Assembly: GCF_947179515.1 (NCBI RefSeq)
Contig: NC_067495.1
Location: forward strand, 63,014,127-63,078,126
Direction: 5' to 3'
Source of the DNA: Apodemus sylvaticus
Lineage: Eukaryota; Chordata; Mammalia; Rodentia; Muridae
DNA length: 64,000 nucleotides
The notes below the pieces were generated by a model that saw only the letters and a list, made by a program, of their open reading frames with translations, searched no databases and was not told the DNA's origin. The translations under genes were made by a program, and so were the position numbers. Of the stretch, positions 54,961-64,000 are shown piece by piece (within the stretch, counting starts at the first letter, position 1; every line of letters begins with the position of its first letter).

Positions 54961-57900
54961 TATCAAAACAGAATATGAACAGAATAAGGTATTTTAAGCA
55001 TGAGTGTGTAAAGCGAGGCCGCCTCCACTGGTAGCTTCCCAGTCCCACTGGTACCCATCCAGGAAACCCCAGACTGACCTTCCTTCTTCCCTTATCCTTG
55101 AATCTCTATAAATGACCTACCCGCAAGGCCTGGTGACACTCTTTACACACTATTTCTTTCTCAGCTTTAGTCCAGATGCATCCAGACTACACTGTCATAA
55201 TCCACCCCAAGCACTGCTCTATCATGTCATTCCTCACTGTAGAACCGAGAATGGCTTCCACTTTTTTTTTTTTTTTTTTTTTTTTTTTGGTATGTGATCT
55301 GGACTATTCAACTTGAAATTCAATCCAGTCAGCCAGCTTTGTCCCTATGCTTCTGAGATTTCCTTTCTGTCTGTCACATCTGTACTCTGCTCTCTTCAGA
55401 TCCTCCAACCTTCGGAAAGTAATCTCCCTCAGGCTCTGTGCAGCGTCAGTCCCTGTGATATCCCCCTCCATCCACAGGGGCTCACTTCAATTATTCCCTA
55501 GAGGCAGAGGTCATGTCTTCAGCCACTTTTAGTGCTCATGACCACAAACACATTGGAGGTTCAAAAACAACTTGATTGAGTTGATATTTAACAAGAAGAC
55601 AGGACCATACCTTTTAAAATGTAACTGATTCAGAATGCATTTTTGGGAGCCTATGAAGGGCAGGAATGGAATACAAAGAGTGATGGGGTAAAACAGGTGA
55701 GAGATGATTAGTAGACACATGCAAGTCAGTGCTACCATGTAGAGGCTAGCTACCAGGCCTGAATTCAAATCTGTAGTTCACTATTTGGTGTTACGTGACT
55801 GTAAGTGCGGTGCGCTGTGCCTGTGGTTACCACTCTCCTACCGCATAAGGACATACATGAGATAGTTTATGTGAAGGCCTGAGCACAATGACTGTGTGGT
55901 ACACTTGCGGTTAGTTTTTACCTCATAGTTTTAGGAAGAATAATCTAGTTTTCATAAGTGATCTGTCAATGGCCTTCATCTCATGGTATATTAAATTTAA
56001 GCTACCGATTGATTTATCACAACTTTAGGGGAACAAGCCCCCAAATGTTTTTTTTTCGAATTTGTAAAAACTGTAGCGTGCCATTTTTGTAACTTATTTG
56101 GCAACAATAACCACAACAAACCTTTCCATTCCTTATGCTTTTAGTGAAGCAAAGACAGGAGTCTGATCAGTGGGAAAGTGCAAGCAGGTGGCCGGCCGGC
56201 TCCTGGGGTTTGCTGGGGGGTGGGGGAGGGATGCTGAGAGGGCAGAGAACAGGAAGGGGAGATAAGGGAGAGACGTCATAGAGATCTTTACTTAAAGCCG
56301 AGCAAACTAGTTCGGGATTTTCACCACAATCCTGCTCCAAAGTCCTTCCAAGAAATCGGAAAGCAAATGGTTGGTTTGTCCTTGGGGTCAACCCCGCTTC
56401 CTAACTCCTTTTCATGCTTCTCAAGACAGTAAGAGGGTGTGTGTGTGTGGGGGGGGGCGGGTAAACCTCAATTCTTTGGAGTAGTGTCTCTTCAGGCAGA
56501 ACTGCTTTGAGTTTAAGGCTCCAGCAGCCCTTGAAGTCTGAGCCCCACTGCCAACCTCTAGAATGATACTACCTTCAGACTTCAGGCTGCAATTGGTGGG
56601 GGGGGGGGTGCTTCTTTCCCCATCCCCCACACAACAGTTCTCTCAAGAATATTAGCAGCAGATGTGCAAAGGGTCTCAGCATGGGGCTGCGGAACTGTAA
56701 ACAGCAGGCTGGAGCTGGTGGCCATAGCACACTGGAGGTGGCAGGAGCTATGGAGCTAGCCCCTTGTTCCCTTGTTCTTAGTGTCTTAGCTCTGAATGGA
56801 GGAGTTCAAAGCTCCAGGTTTCAGCTGTGTGGGAGCTGACAGAGCACTAAAAGGCATGGCTTGGGGCCAGAACTTTAGGAGTTGCTCATGGACATTTTCC
56901 TCTTGTTTCCAGGGGTTTCCAGGATTTCAGGTGCTTTGGATCAGCTACATGGAAGGAGCAGAGTGTACAGTGTGGGGGTAAGATGGGCTTACTGGGGGCG
57001 GGGCTGTTGGATAAAGCACATAGAGATGGTGAGTAGATTTGACAGGCAATGCTTGCTGCCAAGGAGAGGTGGGGGAACCAAAAAGGCCAAAGAGCCTGAC
57101 TGTAAAGTTCCCACCGAGACAGACCTGGGTTCAAATGTCTGCACTACCCCTCACAGCATACTGTCAATCACACTGGAAGTGGTTAGTAAGTACTTGCTGA
57201 ACGAAGGAAGAGGACTTTGGTTAAGTCACTTATTCTTTCTGAGCCTTAGTTTCTTTGTTTAGAAGAGACATAGTAGCTATTCCTCTTTCTTCACCAGTGC
57301 TTTCTCTCCCCATGATAACAGCAATCTGTTGGTCTCTCCTTAGCCTGCCCAGTACAGGATGCTACACAGTCAGCTTTCTTTAGCATGGACTGGAAAGGCA
57401 GGTGTACCCCCTAGGGCCTCTTTCTTCCCTCTTGCACCCTCTTCCTCTCCCCTTCTTTCTCCTTTTCTCTTTATCCTATGGTCTTCTTTCTGTATCCCAA
57501 GACAAGTTTGGAATATAGTTATGGGAACCCTTAAGCATGTGTTGAAATCTCCAGTGTTAATTCTACCACATAGTCACAACCTCATAGTGCACCCTCCCCT
57601 CTTTTCAGAGGGTTAGGTTTGGCTGAAACATGAAGCTCGGAGCCCCAGGTGACCCCTACTTGCTTTAAATGCCATAGGTACTGCAGAGCAGCAAACCTCC
57701 CACCTCTACCCCATTTCCCTACGCAGAGCTAGCAGGGCCCCTCTGGGGATTGATCACATCAGCACTGTTCCAAGTCTGGAAGGTTCACTATGAGCTAATT
57801 CCTCTGGAGTATGTTAACCAGAGGAAAGGCAAACAACTCCAAGCATGTGGAGATGGGGCAGGGATGACTTCACATTTGTAGTCATGAGCTGTGTTCAGTC

Positions 57901-58059
57901 ATGCACTCTGAAATGTGGACTTTCTTGGGGGCAATGAAGTGTACACTTAGGGTAGCTTACTGGGACAAGAAGGACAGTTTGTGAAAAAGAAAACAGACCT
58001 TATCTGTGTCTGAAGTGAGTAGCTTTAGTTAAGTCTTTGTGGGTTTTGGTGGTGTTGTT
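54961..58059. other. Mostly unique Hdac8 intronic sequence
   Basis: A T-run at 55261-55288; MIR-like at 55750-55900 and 57110-57260; G-runs at 56450-56460 and 56597-56608. No exon is recognised. Confidence 0.5.
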
Positions 58060-58205
58060 TTTGTTTTCTATTTTATGTGCATGGGTGTTTTGCCTGCCTG
58101 TATATATGTCTGTGTGAGGACATTAGATCCTCTGGAACAGGAGTTACAGACAGTTGTGAGCTGCCATGTGGGTGCTGTGACTTGAACATCTCTCTGCCTG
58201 ACTCT
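58060..58205 (-). repeat. B3-type SINE, partial
   Basis: A complement with TTTATGTGCATGGGTGTTTT, GGAACAGGAGTTACAGAC and GAGCTGCCATGTGGGTGCTG. Confidence 0.8.
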
Positions 58206-60904
58206 CTGTGTTTTAAATTTTGTCTCTTTTTAAAAAAGACTGATGGGCAGAACAGATGGGTTAGGTGCAGTTTACATTCGCCTCTGCCTTTAGTTGTCCT
58301 GGGGCAAGTACCTGCATCTCTATAAGACAAACCTTCTGGGGTTTCATTTCCAATAGGCTAAAATTTTATTGTTTATGTTTCTAAGGTGTTTGGTGAGAAA
58401 ACAGAAACAAACAAACAACAACTAAAGCAAAAAACAAAACCTAAAACAGAAACAAAATCACAAAACCCCAAAACTCCAAGGCTGAACAAACTCAAGTGGA
58501 TAGACATACTGGGGATAAACTCCCTTGCACAGGGGCTGAGTCCATCTCTCCTCTCCATGCCACCTCACTTTCCCTAAACAACCTGTGACCTGTGCCCTGC
58601 TCTAGGTTTTGATAGTATGGGCACACATGGTGTGGAGCAGCCAGTGTCACGGAGGTTTTTATATACAAGAGCAAATGACAGTCTTGAAGACTGGTTAAGG
58701 ACATCTTTCAGAATACAGAAACCTCAAAAAGCCTTTCCACACTGACCATTGTCATGGCAACACACTATCTGATGGCAGCCTGCGTCACTAGGCTGAGGGG
58801 CACAGTTTCAGTATAGCAGGTTAGCTTGGCCATTTTGAGCAGCGTTTGGACTTCTTTCTAGCCTCAAATCTTCTAGGCTGCTCTGAGTTTTCTTTTTTCA
58901 GTTCCGGACTCAGGTGCTTTGTTAGTTTGCTTGGCTAGGGGCACAAAGACTCTGTAAACGAGGCAGTTAATGGAAAATCCGAACATTTCTCCTAGTCCCT
59001 ACTTACTGTCCTTGCCGCCCACCCTCCTGGCTTCTTGTCACCTATTCTCATTGACTTCGCTTCCCTTTGTCTCCATATCAGTTCTTTCCTTTACTCAGCA
59101 GTGCGTCCCCACCCAACACAGGGTGACTCATCAGCCAACCTAAGCTCTCACCAGATCCTTCTCATTCTCCCTGTGTTCTCCCTGCTGTGTATAATGTCTG
59201 GAATCTCAGAGTTGGAAGGAATCCTCTCCCCAGGCAGGAGCTCTTCTAATCAAGTGACCTTCTCCTCCTCACCTTCCGACTCTAGTGACAGTCCTCATTG
59301 TCTTCTGGCCACCCTGTTCCACTTCAGATAGCTCTAATTGTTATAAATTCCTCCTAGTGAATAGAAATCAGTCCTTTTATGACACCCATCCGAAATTCCA
59401 CCCCTGTGCCCTATAGCTACACATAGACCCTGTTCACCTGCTCTCTGACAGCCTCCCAGAGAAAAGAGGCAGAGCTCATGTCCTCCCTCCCTTCCCCCCA
59501 CCCCAGCCTGAGTTTTCTCTTCCCCAGAAAGCCCCAGCTCTTCTAAGCAGACCTCTTGGAGCTTGGGCTCCAGTGCTTTCCCCAGACTGGCTGACCTCCT
59601 GCAACATGTTCCTATTTGTCTAGAGCCCTTTTAAATAGTGAGGTCGATACTGCATTAGCATCTCTGGAGGCCACCTCGACCCGGTGACTCATACTGAACT
59701 TTGTGTCAACTACCATCTCTAATTCTCTTTTAGAAGAAATGCTGTTAAGCCACATCTCATTTTGCTTTGTAGAAGTCTCTTTCGAGAATCCAGTTCCTGG
59801 TTCATATGTTTTTCTCCCTGCTCAAATTCATTGTGTTACTATCTGAATAGTGCCTCTATCTGCTAATACACTTCAAAAAGTTTGACTGCCATGTCTTCTG
59901 GGGTGTCCTCTTTTTGTTGTAACTAACCTTCAGCACTGCCTTTTACCTTGAGTCACCCTTGCTTGCTCCTCCCTTAGGTTTCTCTTCTAGCTCACCTCTC
60001 TGCATCATCTCCCTCACAGCTTCCCCTCTTCACCATTTCATTTCCCCAAGAGCAAAAGGCGCCACTGTCTGGAGTGATGGGCCTGGGAATGTGTACAGAG
60101 AGGCAAGGGCATCCATGCTTGTGCACACAAGAGGTATGAGCAGGGTCCTGCAGAGGTGTGTGCCTGCTGTCTGGTTTTAGTGCTTTGGGCACCACCAGAA
60201 TTTAGAGCCCGGGAGGGAAAATGGCAAGGAAGGAGAAGGAGTGATGAGCATGAACCAGTGAAACTGGTTTAGAATCAATCTCAAGGAAAAAAGGGACTGT
60301 GTTTTAGAGCAGAGAGGAGTGGAGGGAAGCTGGGGGAAGGGTGCAAATCTCTAGTGTTTGTTCAGATTGTAGCACAGCAAGAAGGGCCAGCAACAGAAGG
60401 ATTATGAAGGTCTTAAAGATTTGAGACGGGAGGAAGACATGTTAGAAAGTGAGGACTTGTAGAGTGGGAAGCGACTAGGAGATCAGAGGAAGGTGATTTG
60501 AAACTTTAGGGGCAGAAGAAGCTCTGGGTTACAGGACCTTACAAGGGGCGATGAGCTGTGAGTAGACCTGTGAACTCTGAGACTCATTAGCACAGAAAAT
60601 CTTCTCAGGTCAAAGGAGCCCCAGAAGCATGGTCCTTACCAAGGGCTTTGCCCTGGGCATCGAGCTCACTCTGCTTCTGAGCACAGCTTTCAGCAAAGAC
60701 CCTCAGAATACTGCATGTCCCCTTAGATGAACCCCAGCTTTGAGCAGGCCTCTTTTCACACAGGATTGCACTCCAGGGAAGGAGTCAAAAGTAGGTATTG
60801 GCACTCTGTGTCATTTTATGAATTAACAAGAGAATTTCACTCTTTGGGGCAGGGAATATGATATCTTAGGGCCTCAGAACTCTGCAAATAGGATTCAAGT
60901 GCAT

Positions 60905-60945
<41 letters not shown>

Positions 60946-61340
60946 AGGAAAATGATTGTTTTAAACACCTAAATGATAGATAAGTCTTTTAAAAAGGGGG
61001 GAGCAGCTGAGAGGTTTTTTGGGGGTAGTTCTAATGGAAAGCTAAGAGCAAAGACCTTCCCAATAATCTAGTGGACTATATTGCCATAACTACTATTCCT
61101 CTCTATCCTGGGGACAAAATAACTTGGGGGGAGGGGTAGAGGGCAGTAGCTGTACTCTTAGGTTCTAAGAGCAAGGCTGGAACCCCCTCCAAGAACATCA
61201 AATTCCCTGATGGCTCACCAGACCTCCATAGATTTGCAGGGCTCTCTCTTAGACCATGCTTCAAGAGTGTTTGGGGAGGAGTTCCTTCCATATCGTAATG
61301 CCTCAGGTCTAAATTCCCTTGAACTTCCTTCAATTTAAAA
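58206..61340. other. Unique Hdac8 intronic sequence
   Basis: AC microsatellite at 60907-60944. AAC/AAAC-rich stretch at 58400-58460. No recognised exon or SINE. Confidence 0.5.
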
Positions 61341-61344
61341 AGGA

Positions 61345-61430
61345 GTTTTTCTGTTTTGCTTTTTCACAGCATTGGAGATGGAGTGGTAGGCAAATGCTCT
61401 ACCACTGAGACACATACCCTAACCCTTAAA
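61345..61430 (-). repeat. ID-type SINE
   Basis: A complement with GTAGGCAAATGCTCTACCAC and TGAGACACATACCCTAACC, i.e. a tRNA-like body. Confidence 0.75.
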
Positions 61431-61743
61431 GATGGTTTTACTGTTGGCCTTTTCAAAGAAAAAGGCTCTCAGAATATTTTATAACTCATTTTCCCTTGGA
61501 AGTGCCTTAAAGCTGAACCTTTTGTTCTTTTGAAGGTGACATTAGCCAGCCAAGTGACAATCTCAACCAGAGTGGCTTGTGTAGAATTCCGGCTATGAGA
61601 TGTCAGGCTGAAACGAGGCTTCCTTTCCAAGTCAGTGGAATGATTAGCTGCCAAAAGACAAATGGTATTTGAGGAAGCCCCCAGCGGCAGGCCACCACAC
61701 ACTGGGTGGAATAAGGAGGGCAGGGCTGGAGGGTGGCGCTCAC

Positions 61744-61849
61744 CTTTGATGTAGTTGAGGATTTGCTGGATTCGGTGGGGCTCATTGCGGTCTGGCCGGC
61801 AGCTTGGCGTGATTTCCAGCACATAATCAGGACCATATGCTGTGAAAAA
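61744..61849 (-). CDS. Hdac8: Hdac8 penultimate coding exon (residues about 336-371)
   Basis: On the minus strand, after CCTTACAG, the exon starts in phase 0 with codons FFTAYGPDYV. It continues through EITPSCRPDRNEPHR and ends at AAA G, followed by GTGAGC. The 106 bp give 35 codons plus one base. The peptide matches the C-terminal part of the HDAC8 deacetylase fold, the helix and strand region after the catalytic tyrosine. The split glycine codon joins perfectly to the exon at 38178. No frameshift or premature stop is visible. Confidence 0.97.
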
Positions 61850-62084
61850 CTGTAAGGAAAAGGGAAAGGCCAAAAAACAAACAAAACCACATAAAACCTC
61901 CAAACCAAACCACATACAAACAGGGCAATCAAAAGAAGTTCACCATTCCTGACAGGGCCAGGGCAGCCTCAAAGGACAGAGTGGCATGAAGTGGCAGGAA
62001 GCTCTACCCTGGTGGCATCACTATGCACACTTGTTCAGTCCTTCAGTGACAGCCACTGTGAAATTTGGGAGCTTGCTGTCAAGG

Positions 62085-62590
62085 GTCCCTCTGCTTGGGT
62101 CATAGCTCTTCCTGCTCCCTGTGCTCTAGCATGCTGGCCCACTGTGCTCTCGACACTGTTCTTCCTTAGAACTCATTGCTTTCTTGCACCCTCCCCCCCA
62201 ATTCATGCTGCCTGCGGGGGGGGGGGGGGAGGGAACCTCCCCATCTTCCAGACACAGCTCAAATGTCACCTCCTTCACAAAGCTGTCCTTCGTCCTCTGC
62301 CAACCTCCACAGCACTATGCTGGTGCCTCTCTTATGACCACTATTCAGATAGAGAGTGCTTGCTTCTGAATGACATGCAGGTCATAGTACCAGTTGTGTG
62401 GAGGGTGTGAAGATGCGTTAGCATCTCTTGAGGGTCCTCTTGGTGTGCATGAGCACTGGATAGAAATTCTCAACAGTGACTACCATCTCCTTTCCCCACT
62501 GGACAGGAGCTCTCTGAAGGCAGGCAGTTCCTGCGCTTTATTTATCTCCTGGCCTCACAGTCCATTAGCTTTTGTTGTCTTGGAGTCCCT
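62085..62590 (-). repeat. L2-like ancient LINE fragment
   Basis: The plus strand shows words of complementary L2 3' sequence: CTCAAATGTCACCTCCTTC, CACTGGACAGGAGCTC. A long G-run lies at 62216-62229. Confidence 0.55.
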
Positions 62591-62599
62591 GCTCCAGGA

Positions 62600-64000
62600 A
62601 TGGCAAGTGAGTCTACTAAGACCACTTCAGTTTTTCTTTCTCTATAGTAAAGTTTCTGTTTTTAAATTTGAGGACTCAAAATAAAGGCTTGTGGATTCTA
62701 TTTCTAGTTCACTAGATGACTCCTCGTGATCTTTTGTAAGCCATGATATCTAATTTAGCTTCTGTGAGGGTCCACTTGGGGAAAAGCTTTCTGCGACAAA
62801 GGAATCATTCAAATGGGATCAGTCTTTGAATGAGAAATATGCAAAGCTACGATTTCTGTTTAGTTTTTTTTTTTTTTAAAAAAAAAACAGAAATAGTATT
62901 TGTGTGTGCTCTCTGGAGACAGAGCATATGGTCTTTAATGTGATGTGTTTCAATAGTGACATTGTTAGGTGGTAAGTAAACCAGGGAATCCAAATTCCCC
63001 CAAAACAAAATAAAAACAAAACCTCAAACACTATTGCATGCATGAAAACAGGGATCTTGCTATGCCGTGACTCTGATGCCAAAGAATCCTAAGTTATTGC
63101 CACTGTCACTTACAGTATCCTTATTGGGAGTCTGGATGCACATCTGGGCCCATGGAGGATGCTTTAGAACAATTTCTAGAGGTTTTAACAGTGTTTTTGC
63201 AGAATCCATGAGATTAATTTCATGGAGAGATAGCTTTTGTGTACCATAAAAGAAAATCCTACACATTTAATTATCCAAGATTGTGCCAGTGTTTCTCATG
63301 CTATGTATGTGAAATGACCTAGAAAGGGAGGGGTACTTAGTCATCGCCAGAGATATCACTTTGTGATTCTTGGTACTCCAAATTTTGGAAATGGAAGTTA
63401 CCTTGAGTAAAGATTACCAAATCCCTATATCAAGCAGAAAAGCAAGGTTACCTGGGGTGGGGCACACATCTATAAACTACCTCGCCATCATGGCTGGAGT
63501 AACTTGAGAAGCAATTATTTTTAGCTGAGGAGGGCCCATCAGTTCAAGTGGTAGAAGAGAAGGCTTCAAACAGGTGTGGCGGCCTCTTCTCCTGAGATGT
63601 GTCAACTGACATATTCATCTCATGGGAATGGAAAGACATGCTTAGAGCTATAGAACACAGGCAGCTGCATCAAAGTAGCTCTTTGGGGGAGACCCACACC
63701 CTTGGAATTAGAGTTCTATAAAAATATGAGGCAGGGTGCCTAGCCGAGATATAAAAGGAGTGACTGATGTCTCCACGTGCTGAGCTGACACTGTGGGTCC
63801 TTGGTCATCAAGGCATGCTATAAGCAGCTTGTCTGGGGCCAAGAGTTTGGAACAGCATGTTCTCACTTGACTGCCTACTATGTGGTTACCTACACTTTCC
63901 TACTTTAGTCCCCTTTTGACAATAAGTACAAGGTGCTAAGCACATTGGTCAGTTGGGGCCAGAATGTGGCCTAGTGGCTCTACAAGGATTAAGCCTCTTA
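62600..64000. other. Unique sequence to the right edge
   Basis: A T/A homopolymer junction at about 62864-62887. No exon or SINE is recognised. Confidence 0.5.

Larger units (their letters stand above)
38179..61743 (-). other. Hdac8: Hdac8 last intron (23.6 kb)
   Basis: It is bounded by donor GTGAGC at 61743-61738 and acceptor TTTGCAG at 38185-38179. It contains a 5'-inverted L1, older L1M fragments, many SINEs and several unique AT-rich blocks (listed separately). Stretches 55000-61340 and 44000-49300 are mostly unique. Confidence 0.95.
37640..64000 (-). other. Hdac8: Hdac8, 3' part of the gene (partial, continues past right edge)
   Basis: Two terminal exons and their introns lie in the window. 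HDAC8 is a class I zinc-dependent lysine deacetylase whose substrates include SMC3 of cohesin. The catalytic core and metal-binding residues are encoded by exons outside the window. On the X chromosome Hdac8 is the neighbour of Cited1 in the same orientation, which fits here. Confidence 0.95.
61850..64000 (-). other. Hdac8: Hdac8 upstream intron, partial
   Basis: It runs from the acceptor at 61850 to the window edge. It holds an L2-like stretch (62085-62590), an A/T homopolymer junction near 62865-62888, and otherwise unique sequence with no recognisable exon. Confidence 0.85.

Noticed and set aside
61850..64000. A further Hdac8 exon upstream in the window
   Set aside because: I looked for the peptide expected just before FFTAYGPDY (the LSSEIPDHE region) on the minus strand and did not find it, so the preceding exon lies outside.

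Overview
The window is mammalian, and specifically from a murine rodent (Mus or a close relative). It is dense with rodent-lineage SINEs (B1, B2, B3/B4, ID), rodent L1 fragments and long (TG)n, (TTCC)n and (GA)n microsatellites. It also carries split genes with canonical GT-AG introns. The genic content places it on the X chromosome, in the conserved segment equivalent to human Xq13.1. No CRISPR array, operon, phage or other bacterial feature is present.

Two genes can be supported, both on the minus strand. The first is complete: Cited1 (Msg1), from about 8904 (TSS inferred from a TATA box) to about 4235 (poly(A) signal at 4253-4258). It has three exons, roughly 8774-8904, 5385-5509 and 4235-4863. 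Joined, they encode a 203-residue CITED-family co-activator with the conserved C-terminal CBP/p300-binding segment. Its first intron holds a large CpG island (about 6890-8640). The second gene is the 3' end of Hdac8. The penultimate coding exon (61744-61849) and the last coding exon (38156-38178, followed by a 3'UTR to about 37640) encode the last 42 residues of the deacetylase. They are separated by a 23.6 kb intron; the rest of the gene lies beyond the right edge.

Layout: 1-4230 is SINE- and microsatellite-rich sequence downstream of Cited1. 4235-8904 is Cited1. 8905-11700 is its mostly unique upstream flank with MIR fragments. 11700-23700 is intergenic with scattered SINEs and MIRs. 23700-32800 is a graveyard of several minus-oriented L1 3' regions, interrupted by B1s and URR1-like elements. 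32800-37640 is mixed intergenic sequence that includes a tiny retroposed U2 snRNA fragment with a target-site duplication (36000-36064). 37640-61849 is the end of Hdac8, with L1, SINE and unique intronic sequence. 61850-64000 is the next Hdac8 intron. The two genes are tandem with about 28.7 kb between the Hdac8 poly(A) site and the Cited1 promoter. Both act in transcription (an HDAC and a CBP/p300 adaptor), but nothing here shows they are co-regulated.

I found no previously undescribed multi-gene system. The most interesting items are the 33-nt tailless U2 fragment between direct repeats, a perfect CArG box 21 bp upstream of the Cited1 TATA box, the Cited1 5'UTR that stays open in frame up to the inferred TSS, and a 5'-inverted L1 insertion just upstream of the last Hdac8 exon. 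Repeat family names are from memory of consensus sequences and boundaries are approximate.
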